Below, in pieces: positions 1 to 7,336 of a stretch of 36,072 nucleotides of DNA. A model generated the notes under the pieces. The model saw only the letters and a program-made list of their open reading frames with translations. It did no database searches and was not told the origin of the DNA. Made by a program: the position numbers and the translations under genes. Position 1 is the first letter of the stretch. The number at the start of each line of letters is the position of its first letter. Source of the stretch: Clostridia bacterium (GTDB lineage: Bacteria > Bacillota > Clostridia > Oscillospirales > CAG-272); the NCBI GenBank assembly GCA_017415485.1, contig JAFQGP010000130.1, positions 1 through 36,072 on the forward strand, written 5' to 3'.

Positions 1-1821
1 GCGGACGGTGGAGAGGCGGTGCGCGATGACGAATACCGTTCTGCCTTCCATCAGCTTATCCATACCTGCCTGGACGATCGCCTCGGTACGGGTGTCGATC
101 GAGGAGGTTGCCTCGTCGAGGATGAGGCAGGGGGGATCGGCAACTGCGGCGCGAGCGATGGCGAGAAGCTGACGCTGACCCTGCGAGAGGTTTGCGCCGT
201 TTCCGGTCAGCATCGTGTCGTAGCCCTCGGGCAGACGGGTGATGAAGTCATCCGCACCTGCAAGGCGAGCGGCTTCGATGCATTCCTCGTCGGTCGCGTC
301 AAGGCGTCCGTAGCGGATGTTGTCCATAACCGTGCCGGTGAAGAGGTTGGTCTCCTGAAGAACGATGCCGAGCGAGCGGCGGAGATCGTCCTTCTTGATC
401 TTGTTGATATTGATACCGTCGTAACGGATCTTGCCGTCGGCGATGTCATAGAAACGGTTGATGAGGTTGGTGATCGTGGTCTTACCCGCGCCGGTTGCGC
501 CGACAAATGCGACCTTCTGTCCGGGCTCGGCGTAAACGCTTATGTCATGGAGAACGTCCTTGCCTTCCTCGTAAGCGAAATCGACGTTAAGAAGTCGAAC
601 GTCGCCGCGGAGGGGTGTATAGGTGAGAGTGCCGTCGCCGTGGGGATGCTTCCAAGCCCACTTGTGTGTGCGCTCGGTGGTCTCCTCAAGCTCGCCGTTG
701 GCGTTTTCCTTGACGTTGACGAGGGTCACGTAGCCGTTGTCAGCCTCGGGTTCTTCGTCCATAACTGCGAAAACTCGCTCCGCGCCCGCAAGACCCATGA
801 TGATCGCGTTGAACTGCTGCGAGAGCTGGTTGACGTTACCCGTGAACTGCTTGGTCATATTGAGGAAGGGAACGGCGATACTTATATTGACTACCTGCAT
901 CGAAATATCGCGCGAGAGGCAGAGATTGGGGATCTCGGTCAGTATGAAGATACCGCCGACGAGTGCCATGAGAACATAGAGAATATTGCCGATGTTGCCG
1001 ATGATGGGGCCCATCATATTCGCGTAAGCGTGCGCGCGGCTGCTGTCCTGGAAGAGCTCTTCGTTGACCTTGTCGAATTCCTCGATGACCTCGTCCTCGT
1101 GGCAGAACACCTTGACGACCTTCTGACCGTTCATCATTTCCTGAATGAAGCCCTCGGTGCGTCCCATTGCCTTTTGCTGACGAATGAAGTATTTAGCCGA
1201 GCCGCCGCCGACTGTCTTCGATACGTAGATCATAAAGCAAACGCCGACCATTACAACGAGAGTCATCCATACGCTGAAATAAAGCATGATCGAAACGACA
1301 AAGCACACGATCGCTCCCGCCTGAATGATTGAGGGCATAGCCTGCGAGACGAGCTGACGGAGGGTGTCGATGTCATTGGTGTAATGCGACATGATGTCGC
1401 CGTGCTTGTGGGTGTCGAAATACTTGATGGGGAGATTCTGCATCTTGTCGAACATCGCGCGGCGCATCTTGTTGAGGAAGCCCTGCGTGATGTAAGCCAT
1501 AAGCTGCGTGTGAACCGTGATGGAGGTAAGCGAGAGAAGGTAGAGCGTAGCGAGAAGAGTCATAAGCGGGATGATCTCGCCCTTTGCCTCAGCCCAGCTG
1601 AGGCCGTTTCCCTGGCATTTGCCGATGATCTCGATTATGTTTTGGAGGAAGAGCGACGGAAGTGTAGCACAAACTGCGGAGAATAGGATACAGACGATGG
1701 TCAGCGGCATCAGAACGGGATAGAAGCCGAAGAGCATCTTGAGCGTTCTGCCGAGAGTCTTGAAGTTGATCTTACGCTTCATCGGCTTGCCCTGCATCGG
1801 AGGCATTTGTTTCTTACTCAT
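1..1821 (-). CDS. ABC exporter half-transporter (TMD-NBD fusion), canonical-site subunit, 3' end outside window
   Basis: The frame is open from ATG 1821-1819 to the window edge (607 codons, no stop), so only the last few residues are missing. The N-terminal part has the membrane helices of a type IV exporter. The C-terminal nucleotide-binding domain has Walker A GATGAGKT, a Q-loop near VLQETNLFTG, signature LSQGQ, Walker B CLILDEATS with the catalytic Glu, and H-loop IAHRLSTVR. It overlaps the upstream exporter gene by 8 bases (ATGAGTAA), indicating translational coupling and a heterodimer. The signature reads LSQGQ rather than LSGGQ, which fits the family pattern in which one of the two ATP sites is degenerate. 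The partner gene carries the matching defects. Substrate unknown; drugs, lipids or peptides are typical. The frame is clear; the exact transport role is inferred. Confidence 0.93.
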   Translation of the reverse strand, partial: MSKKQMPPMQGKPMKRKINFKTLGRTLKMLFGFYPVLMPLTIVCILFSAVCATLPSLFLQNIIEIIGKCQGNGLSWAEAKGEIIPLMTLLATLYLLSLTSITVHTQLMAYITQGFLNKMRRAMFDKMQNLPIKYFDTHKHGDIMSHYTNDIDTLRQLVSQAMPSIIQAGAIVCFVVSIMLYFSVWMTLVVMVGVCFMIYVSKTVGGGSAKYFIRQQKAMGRTEGFIQEMMNGQKVVKVFCHEDEVIEEFDKVNEELFQDSSRAHAYANMMGPIIGNIGNILYVLMALVGGIFILTEIPNLCLSRDISMQVVNISIAVPFLNMTKQFTGNVNQLSQQFNAIIMGLAGAERVFAVMDEEPEADNGYVTLVNVKENANGELEETTERTHKWAWKHPHGDGTLTYTPLRGDVRLLNVDFAYEEGKDVLHDISVYAEPGQKVAFVGATGAGKTTITNLINRFYDIADGKIRYDGININKIKKDDLRRSLGIVLQETNLFTGTVMDNIRYGRLDATDEECIEAARLAGADDFITRLPEGYDTMLTGNGANLSQGQRQLLAIARAAVADPPCLILDEATSSIDTRTEAIVQAGMDKLMEGRTVFVIAHRLSTVR

Positions 1822-3553
1822 TGTCGTTACCTCCTGTCTGCTGTTCGTAAACCTCGCGGTAGATCTCGCTTGTCTTGAGAAGCTCTTCGTGCTTGCCGAC
1901 AGCGGAGATCTCACCCTTGTCGAGGACTATGATCATATCCGCTTCTTCTACCGAAGCGATTCTCTGCGCGATGATGATCTTTGTGGTTTCGGGGATGAAT
2001 TTCTTGAATCCGTCGCGGATGAGCGCGTCGGTGCGGGTGTCAACCGCGCTTGTCGAGTCGTCGAGGATGAGGATCTTCGGCTTTTTCAGAAGTGCGCGAG
2101 CGATGCAAAGACGCTGCTTCTGACCGCCCGAGACGTTCGTGCCGCCCTGCTCGATGAAGGTATCGTAGCCATTTGGGAAGGAAGAAACGAAATCGTGCGC
2201 CTGAGCGAGCTTGCAGGCCTCGACAAGCTCTTCGTCGGTAGCCTCCCCGTTACCCCAGCGAAGGTTTTCCTTGATGGTGCCTGAGAAGAGAAGATTCTTT
2301 TGCAGAACCATCGAAACCGAATCGCGGAGAGTGCGCAGGTCATATTCGCGGACGTCAACTCCGCCAACCTTGACCGAGCCCTCTGTCGCATCATAAAGAC
2401 GCGGAATGAGCTGTACGAGCGAGGTCTTCGAGGATCCGGTGCCGCCGATAATGCCGACGGTCATACCCGATCTGATATGAATATTGATGTCCGAGAGCGC
2501 ATTTCTCTTTGCTTTTTTGGAATACTTGAAGTTGACCGAATCAAAGTCGATCGAGCCGTCCTTGACCTCGGTCTTTCCGTTTGCGGGACTCGTGAGAGTG
2601 GGTTCCTCGCCGAGGACCTCATAGATACGCTTGAAGGACTCTGCAGACATTGTCAGAATTACGTATATCATCGAGAGCATCATCAGCGACATCAGGATCT
2701 GCATACCGTAGGTAAGCATAGCGGAAAGCTGACCGACGTCGATGTTCGAACCCGTGCCCGAGATGATGAGGTATGAGCCGAAGGTCAGCACGAATACCAT
2801 ATTGAAGTAGAGGCAGACCTGCATAATGGGCGTGTTGAGGGCAACGATGCGCTCGGCTTTTGTGAAGTCGCCTGCGATGTCCTCGCTTGCCGCGCCGAAG
2901 CGTTCACGCTCGTAATTCTCACGCGAAAAGCCTTTGACAACTCTCATACCGCGCACGTTTTCCTCTATCGACTCGTTGAGTCGGTCGTATTTCTTGAATA
3001 CGCGGCGGAAAGCGGGCATCGCCTTGCGCGAAACGAGCAAGAGACCCGTGATAAGTACGGGAACGACGACAACAAAGGTCGTTGCAAGCGCGCCGCCCAT
3101 AACGTATGCCATGATGATGGAGAAGATGAACATCAGCGGCGAGCGGATCGCGGTGCGGATTATCATCATATAGGACATCTGAACGTTTCCGATGTCGGTT
3201 GTCAGACGTGTGACGAGGGAAGCGGTCGAGAATTTGTCAATGTTCTCGAAGGAGTAGGTCTGGATCTTGCGGAAAAGATCGCCGCGAAGGTTCTTTGCAA
3301 ATCCCGCGCTTGCTTTCGCGCAGGTGAACGCGGCAACGCCTCCGCAGGTCAGCGAGACCACTGCCATCAAAGCAAGCAAGAGTCCGGTCTTCAGCAGCTC
3401 ACTCATCTCAGCTCCCGCCTTGATGCTGTTGACAAGGTCTGCGGTTATGAAGGGAATCAGAACCTCGATTATGACCTCGCCGATAATGAAGATGAGGGTC
3501 AGTATCGATGGGAGCTTATATTCCCTGACACAGCCCAAAAGTCTTTTTATCAT
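1814..3553 (-). CDS. ABC exporter half-transporter (TMD-NBD fusion), degenerate-site subunit
   Basis: A 579-residue half-transporter starting MIKRLLGCVREYK. The start at 3553 has GAAAGGAA about 8 bases upstream; the longer open frame to 3586 has no such site. About six membrane helices occupy the first 300 residues. The nucleotide-binding domain follows with Walker A GGTGSSKT, signature NVSGGQ, Walker B ILILDDSTSAVD and H-loop IIIAQRIAS. Two key residues are changed: the Walker B catalytic Glu is Asp and the H-loop His is Gln. Together with the partner's LSQGQ signature these form one non-canonical ATP site, while this protein's intact VSGGQ completes the partner's active site. This is the known asymmetric layout of heterodimeric exporters such as BmrCD or TM287/288. 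It is first in a two-gene unit behind an OhrR-like regulator, with its own promoter. Confidence 0.93.
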   Translation of the reverse strand: MIKRLLGCVREYKLPSILTLIFIIGEVIIEVLIPFITADLVNSIKAGAEMSELLKTGLLLALMAVVSLTCGGVAAFTCAKASAGFAKNLRGDLFRKIQTYSFENIDKFSTASLVTRLTTDIGNVQMSYMMIIRTAIRSPLMFIFSIIMAYVMGGALATTFVVVVPVLITGLLLVSRKAMPAFRRVFKKYDRLNESIEENVRGMRVVKGFSRENYERERFGAASEDIAGDFTKAERIVALNTPIMQVCLYFNMVFVLTFGSYLIISGTGSNIDVGQLSAMLTYGMQILMSLMMLSMIYVILTMSAESFKRIYEVLGEEPTLTSPANGKTEVKDGSIDFDSVNFKYSKKAKRNALSDINIHIRSGMTVGIIGGTGSSKTSLVQLIPRLYDATEGSVKVGGVDVREYDLRTLRDSVSMVLQKNLLFSGTIKENLRWGNGEATDEELVEACKLAQAHDFVSSFPNGYDTFIEQGGTNVSGGQKQRLCIARALLKKPKILILDDSTSAVDTRTDALIRDGFKKFIPETTKIIIAQRIASVEEADMIIVLDKGEISAVGKHEELLKTSEIYREVYEQQTGGNDNE

Positions 3554-3603
3554 TTTGGTTTCCTTTCTGCCACATAGATTTGGCAAAATTTATCGTATTA
3601 TAT

Positions 3604-3632
3604 ATTATACTAAAAATAAATTAATAAATCAA
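3604..3632 (-). promoter_or_regulatory. Sigma-A promoter of the ABC exporter pair
   Basis: On the minus strand: -35 TTGATT (3632-3627), a 17-base spacer, -10 TATAAT (3609-3604), about 50 bases before the exporter start at 3553. It sits between the ohrR terminator and the exporter, so the pair can be transcribed independently of the regulator. Confidence 0.75.
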
Positions 3633-3655
3633 TATCAAATCTGCCGAAAAGAATG

Positions 3656-3687
3656 AAAAGACAAGGGCAGTTTGTGGTGCCCTTGTC
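3656..3687 (-). terminator. Rho-independent terminator after ohrR-like gene
   Basis: A perfect 10-bp stem (GACAAGGGCA / TGCCCTTGTC, 3660-3669 with 3678-3687) and 8-base loop, followed on the minus strand by TTTTCATTCTTTTC. It ends the regulator transcript before the exporter promoter. Confidence 0.8.
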
Positions 3688-3718
3688 GGTAGTTGATTTT
3701 GCAAATAAATTAATCAGC

Positions 3719-4165
3719 TTATTCCTTGAATTCGGGTGCGTCATCAAGCAACTTGCGGAGAAGCTTGTAGAGCGTGTATATCTCTTCGCGCTCGAGTGCA
3801 ACGTGCTTTGTCATTTCGATCGGAACGTCAAGAGCCGCGTCCTTGAGCGCTTCTCCTGCCTCGGTGATCTCAACGTTGAGAACTCGCTCATCCTCTTTTG
3901 AACGTTTACGGATAAGATATCCTTTTGCCTCAAGGGTTTTGAGCACCGGTGTGAGAGTGCCCGAATCGAGATAAAGTTTTTCGCCAAGCTGCTTTACATT
4001 CTGGGTCTTTTCTTCCCAAAAGACCAGCATCACAATATACTGCGTATATGTAAGACCTATCTTATCAAGATGCGGACGATACCTTTTGATCATTTCGCGA
4101 GAAGCGGCGTAAAGCGGAAAACAGAGCTGACTGCGAAGGCTGAGAGATTTGTACTTTTCTTCCAT
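3719..4165 (-). CDS. ohrR: OhrR-like MarR-family peroxide-sensing repressor
   Basis: A 148-residue winged-helix regulator. The start at 4165 has AGGAGGG 6-7 bases upstream; the longer frame to 4213 would read through the promoter. The N-terminus (SQLCFPLYAASREMIKRY) closely matches Bacillus subtilis OhrR from memory, including the single reactive cysteine at residue 15, the sensor that organic hydroperoxides oxidise in one-Cys OhrR. The recognition-helix region LYLDSGTLTPVLKTLEAKG and the wing with KEDERV are also family-typical. OhrR normally represses the peroxidase gene ohr; no ohr is present here, and the neighbour is an ABC exporter pair. Regulation of the exporter is inferred from position only. 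A generic MarR repressor remains possible, but the Cys15 context favours OhrR. Confidence 0.88.
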   Translation of the reverse strand: MEEKYKSLSLRSQLCFPLYAASREMIKRYRPHLDKIGLTYTQYIVMLVFWEEKTQNVKQLGEKLYLDSGTLTPVLKTLEAKGYLIRKRSKEDERVLNVEITEAGEALKDAALDVPIEMTKHVALEREEIYTLYKLLRKLLDDAPEFKE

Positions 4166-4201
4166 TTGAACCCTCCTATTAAATTGTTTTTTCCGTAAAT
4201 T

Positions 4202-4230
4202 ATTATACCACAAATCGAAAAAAAATTCAA
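4202..4230 (-). promoter_or_regulatory. Sigma-A promoter of ohrR-like gene
   Basis: Minus strand -35 TTGAAT (4230-4225), 17-base spacer, -10 TATAAT (4207-4202), followed after about 25 bases by the AGGAGGG ribosome site. The leader has AT-rich runs but I cannot point to a convincing OhrR operator palindrome. Confidence 0.75.
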
Positions 4231-4276
4231 TATAATTCCCGAATTTTACAAAAAATTTAATGCAATTTTTTTGATT

Positions 4277-4840
4277 TTACGGCTTTGAAGGGAGAATGAG
4301 CTGCATTTGGTATTCGTTTTTGTAGCTTCCGTCACTTTGTTTGACCGCATTTGGTATCATACCGGTGATACGGAATCCGAATTTTTCGTAAAGCGCGCGG
4401 GCGCGGGAGTTGCCCTCAATGAAGTCGAGCTCGACGATCTCCGTGCCTTCGTGAGCCTCCGCAGCGGCGATCATCTCGCGGAAAAACGCCGAGCCGATGC
4501 CGAGGTCCCAGTATTTTTGAAGTATAGCGATACCTATCACAGCGCGGTGCCGTGTTTTTGTGCCCGAGCGAAAGCTGATCTCGCAGTTGCCCGCGATTTC
4601 GCCGTCGATAAAGCAGGTGATCGCGAGCGTATTTTTCGACTCGCGTTGGTTTTTGACCCATTTTTCTTCCTTTTCGAGCGTCACAGCCTCCCATTCCTCG
4701 GGTGTGCGGAGAAGAAAATCCGTCTCGCCGCAGGCTTTCTTTATGTATGCAAGCATCCCCGCCGCATCGCTGATCTCGGGCGTTTTCAGTATGGCTTTCT
4801 TGCCGTTTTTGAGAGTTATTTCTTTGGGGTGGAATATCAT
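4277..4840 (-). CDS. GNAT-family N-acetyltransferase
   Basis: A 187-residue single-domain acetyltransferase, the usual GNAT length. The acetyl-CoA-binding motif A region reads HRAVIGIAILQKYWDLGIGSA (roughly residues 98-118), with GIGSA standing at the Q/RxxGxG/A pyrophosphate loop. ELDFIEGNSRARALYEKFGF (about 137-156) is the C-terminal motif B of RimI/RimJ-like enzymes. The substrate cannot be read from sequence. The start has AAGGAG 8 bases upstream, inside the end of the preceding gene, and overlaps its stop by ATGA, so translation is coupled. It is last of a three-gene unit with another acetyltransferase and a methyltransferase. I see no clear terminator after it. Confidence 0.9.
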   Translation of the reverse strand: MIFHPKEITLKNGKKAILKTPEISDAAGMLAYIKKACGETDFLLRTPEEWEAVTLEKEEKWVKNQRESKNTLAITCFIDGEIAGNCEISFRSGTKTRHRAVIGIAILQKYWDLGIGSAFFREMIAAAEAHEGTEIVELDFIEGNSRARALYEKFGFRITGMIPNAVKQSDGSYKNEYQMQLILPSKP

Positions 4841-5334
4841 TGTTTAATCTCCTTTTTGTAAAAAACTAATGTAAGGTCTTCCTCAACTTGCAGGGATAAA
4901 TTCATATCCCTGTACCCTGCTTTTTCGTAACAGCGGCGGTTTTTGTCCATATCGGCAGGGAAATCGACGTAGAATCTTTTGGCGTCGGGAAATTGTTTTT
5001 CCGCAAGCTCGATGGCTTTCGGTGCGATGCCTTTGCCTTGATGATCGGGGTGGATGTAGAGTCTGCCGAGGTAGTATTCGCCGTCCTCGAGGAAGGTATC
5101 GGGGAACCACTTGCCGTGAACGCGGTAGAATATCGCGCCGACCGTCTTGTCGTCGGCGAGGATGGTGAAATGGCGGTAGTTTTCATTTAGTCTGATCAGT
5201 ATATCCTCGACACCGCGCAAACACGGATTGGCGGGATCGCGGTATTTTTCGTAAAGGGGCAAAAACGCCGCCTTTTGTATTTCGATCAATTCCTCGGCTT
5301 CCGAGGGATGTGTTTCTCTTATTGTGATTTCCAT
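4837..5334 (-). CDS. GNAT-family N-acetyltransferase
   Basis: A 165-residue GNAT enzyme beginning MEITIRETHPSEAEELIEIQ, the typical first strand-helix of the fold. Motif A is RLYIHPDHQGKGIAPKAIEL (about residues 89-108), with QGKGIA as the acetyl-CoA loop. The motif B region reads CYEKAGYRDMN. An AAAGGA site precedes the ATG. The gene begins 2 bases after the methyltransferase stop and overlaps the next acetyltransferase by 4 bases, so the three are one transcript. It is not a close paralogue of its neighbour by eye. Acceptor unknown: small molecule, antibiotic or protein N-terminus are all possible. Confidence 0.9.
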   Translation of the reverse strand: MEITIRETHPSEAEELIEIQKAAFLPLYEKYRDPANPCLRGVEDILIRLNENYRHFTILADDKTVGAIFYRVHGKWFPDTFLEDGEYYLGRLYIHPDHQGKGIAPKAIELAEKQFPDAKRFYVDFPADMDKNRRCYEKAGYRDMNLSLQVEEDLTLVFYKKEIKQ

Positions 5335-5336
5335 AT

Positions 5337-6122
5337 CTATTCCTTTCTGAAAATATCAAGCATATGGTTCGTCGCGCCGATCATATCGGGGCGTTCGCAG
5401 ATACTCAGGTGGTATCTCATATAAAATTCAAAATCCTCGTCATCGAGCTCGGAAAATTCCCGTCGCAGAAAGTGGACGAGCATATCCGTGCCTACATAGT
5501 GTAGGCGGGTGACGTTGAAGCCCGACATCAGCGCATCGATGTCCTCTTTTCGATATAATTGAAAAATATCTTCGGGTAGCGAAAGCAGTTTGAAAGTGTC
5601 CTCGTCGATTTTATTTCCTGCGCGCGAGGGCTTTAGCATAGCTTTGCCGATGCAGTATTGATACATTGTCAGATCGCTGTTGCAGTAAGCCGCAAAGATG
5701 ATCCCGCCCTTTTTCGTCACTCGGATCGCTTCCGAGAGTGCCTTTTTCTGATCCTCGACCGTGTAAAGATGGTACATCGGTCCGAGCAGGAGGGTGATGT
5801 CGTATTGTTCATCCTCGATCTTCAAATCAAGAGCGTCGCCCTGAGTGACCGAGATATTTTCTGTTGGCGTGGTGTGTGCCTTGAAGACCTCGATATTGCA
5901 TTCCATAAGCTCGACGGCATCGACCTCGTAGCCGTTCTGCGCGAAATAATGCGAATACCTCCCCGTTCCTGCGCCGATCTCGAGTATCTTCATCCCGGGG
6001 CGAAGATATTTTTCTATATAATGTACCGTCGTGATAAATTCCACGCTTCCGTGGCGCGAGAGCAGGCGTCCGTCTTCTTTGCCTTTCGAGTAGTAAGCTG
6101 CGAGTGCTTCGAGTCGTTCCAT
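5337..6122 (-). CDS. Class I SAM-dependent methyltransferase
   Basis: A 261-residue Rossmann methyltransferase. Motif I is MKILEIGAGTGRYSHYF (residues 44-60), the acidic ribose-binding residue is in YEVDAVEL, motif II/III are VTQGDALDL and YDITLLLGPMYHL, and the post-motif helix reads ALSEAIRVTKKGG. The C-terminal 90 residues, probably the substrate lid, resemble the UbiE/Tam-like group but do not identify the substrate. A consensus AGGAGGAAT lies 5-6 bases before the ATG. It leads the three-gene unit with the two acetyltransferases. I could not find a good promoter in the 60 bases upstream; transcription may start within or beyond the inverted repeat at 6184-6326. Confidence 0.9.
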   Translation of the reverse strand: MERLEALAAYYSKGKEDGRLLSRHGSVEFITTVHYIEKYLRPGMKILEIGAGTGRYSHYFAQNGYEVDAVELMECNIEVFKAHTTPTENISVTQGDALDLKIEDEQYDITLLLGPMYHLYTVEDQKKALSEAIRVTKKGGIIFAAYCNSDLTMYQYCIGKAMLKPSRAGNKIDEDTFKLLSLPEDIFQLYRKEDIDALMSGFNVTRLHYVGTDMLVHFLRREFSELDDEDFEFYMRYHLSICERPDMIGATNHMLDIFRKE

Positions 6123-6183
6123 TTTTTATTCCTCCTGAAATGGCGTGTTATTTTTTTAGTCATTGATAGTTTTAGTTCGGGTC

Positions 6184-6326
6184 TGTAGGGGAGGGCGTCC
6201 TCGACCTCCCGAGCCTAATGAAAGTTTTACTTTGAAATAAATCAAGAAAAATATTTTGAATTCCTATATTTTATTAATGAAATAATTATGTGCTATCGTG
6301 GGAGGTCGAGGACGCCCTCCCCTACA
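6184..6326. repeat. 27-bp inverted-repeat element, MITE/REP-like
   Basis: Two perfect 27-base arms (6184-6210 and 6300-6326, core GGGGAGGGCGTCCTCGACCT and its complement) flank an 89-base AT-rich centre. The GC-rich arms stand out against the surrounding AT-rich intergenic DNA. The centre has no ORF of note. I could not see a convincing target-site duplication. This looks like a small non-autonomous mobile element or a dispersed extragenic palindrome; only one copy is present in the window. Confidence 0.6.
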
Positions 6327-6379
6327 AACTCGTGCTGAATAAGCACATAAATGTACTATAATACTCGTACCAATAAAAA

Positions 6380-6427
6380 ACAAAAAGACGGTGCAAACCG
6401 AAATCAATACTTCGACTTGCACCGTCT
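6380..6427 (-). terminator. Strong terminator closing the small-ORF unit, possibly bidirectional
   Basis: An 11-bp perfect stem (AGACGGTGCAA 6386-6396 with TTGCACCGTCT 6417-6427), a 20-base loop and, on the minus strand, TTTTTGTTTTTTATTG. It lies 33 bases after the stop of the small ORF at 6460-6558. Confidence 0.75.
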
Positions 6428-6459
6428 ATATCCAAAAATATAATCCTATAAAACGATTA

Positions 6460-6558
6460 TTATGAAATTTGGGTACGACAATACAAGCCCGACGAATACC
6501 AAGAGTATTCTCCGTGCATAGGGACATTATTATTAAGCATAAACTTAATAGTTGTCAT
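6460..6558 (-). CDS. Orphan small ORF (32 aa) with its own promoter and terminator
   Basis: A 32-codon frame beginning MTTIKFMLNNN and ending CRTQIS-stop, preceded by GAAAGG about 10 bases before the ATG. It is framed by a consensus promoter (6589-6617) and a strong hairpin terminator (6380-6427), so it is a stand-alone unit of about 200 bases. The peptide is rich in Asn, Tyr and Ser, has one Trp and one Cys, no hydrophobic helix and no recognised domain. A six-codon frame ATG AAA GGT ATA CGG CAA TGA overlaps its start codon, but has no ribosome site. It may be a real microprotein, or an incidental frame in a small RNA. Not recognised. Confidence 0.45.
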   Translation of the reverse strand: MTTIKFMLNNNVPMHGEYSWYSSGLYCRTQIS

Positions 6559-6588
6559 TGCCGTATACCTTTCATAAAATTTTCGCTA

Positions 6589-6617
6589 ATTATAGCACAA
6601 AAGAGAGGACTTGTCAA
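6589..6617 (-). promoter_or_regulatory. Consensus sigma-A promoter of the small-ORF unit
   Basis: Minus strand TTGACA (6617-6612), exactly 17 bases, TATAAT (6594-6589). This full consensus hexamer pair lies between the end of the transaldolase-like gene and the small ORF. Confidence 0.85.
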
Positions 6618-6643
6618 TAGGTAATTTCAAAAAATTGAAATTT

Positions 6644-7318
6644 TTAGCAATCAAGCATAGTCTTTCCCTCACCGACGAGTCCTTCGAAGTCTTTTTTGAA
6701 GGCTTCAACGGCATAAGTGACGGTGGGATTTGCGATAAGACCCTCGATGATGTCGGGCGCGCAGGTAGCGCATCCGCAGCCGTAAGCCGCGAGAGCCTGA
6801 ACCTGCTGGCTGTTCTTGAAGCTTGCGGCGAGGATCTCGGTCTTGTAGCCGCCGTTTACGAAAATGTCGTGCATAGTCATCGCGGACTCGACACCATTCG
6901 CGCCGAGGTTATCGATGCGGTTGACGTAGGGAGCGGCGTAATCCGCGCCTGCGCGTGCGGCGAGATATGCCTGCATAGGGGTGTAGATAGCGGTTGCTGT
7001 GATCTTGTAGCCATCCGCGGAGAGAGCCTTCATAGCCTTCAGTCCCTCGCGGGTGACGGGGATCTTGATGAAGGTTTCCTTGCCGAGGACCTCGGTGATC
7101 TTTGCGGCTTCCTTCATTATGCCCTCAGCATCTGCGGAGATGACCTGAACGTGGAGCTCCTTGTCGCCAAGGAATTCGCGGATCTCGGAGAGAACTTCAA
7201 AAGGCGGGCGTCCGCTCTTTGCAAGAATAGAGGGGTTGGTGGTTACGCCGTCAACGGGGAAGAATTCGGAGATTTCTTTGATTTTTGCGATATTCGCGTC
7301 GTCGATAAGTAATTTCAT
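6644..7318 (-). CDS. Transaldolase / fructose-6-phosphate aldolase-like protein
   Basis: A 224-residue TIM-barrel class I aldolase of the short transaldolase (TalC/FSA) type, starting MKLLIDDANIAKIKEI with GAGGT 9 bases upstream. DGVTTNPSILAKSG is the family N-terminal motif, FIKIPVTREGLKAM carries the Schiff-base lysine, and TATAIYTPMQAYLAARAGADY plus APYVNRIDN are the later barrel strands. Either transaldolase or F6P aldolase activity fits; motifs by eye cannot decide. It follows metH by 18 bases and is third in metF-metH-this gene, an unusual partner for one-carbon genes; co-transcription may simply link sugar-phosphate and C1 supply. The C-terminus has an odd Cys cluster, YGCGCATCAPD. Confidence 0.9.
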   Translation of the reverse strand: MKLLIDDANIAKIKEISEFFPVDGVTTNPSILAKSGRPPFEVLSEIREFLGDKELHVQVISADAEGIMKEAAKITEVLGKETFIKIPVTREGLKAMKALSADGYKITATAIYTPMQAYLAARAGADYAAPYVNRIDNLGANGVESAMTMHDIFVNGGYKTEILAASFKNSQQVQALAAYGCGCATCAPDIIEGLIANPTVTYAVEAFKKDFEGLVGEGKTMLDC

Positions 7319-7336
7319 TTTTTTATACCTCAAAAA

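Noticed and set aside
19..1332. 437-aa plus-strand frame at the left edge
   Set aside because: It is the shadow of the ABC exporter gene, whose minus frame has all nucleotide-binding motifs and is open for 607 codons.
6331..6362. Plus-strand promoter facing the small-ORF unit (TATAAT near 6357), which would make another antisense pair
   Set aside because: The -35 at the right distance reads GCTGAA, a poor match, and no distinct antisense RNA end can be placed beyond the shared hairpin.
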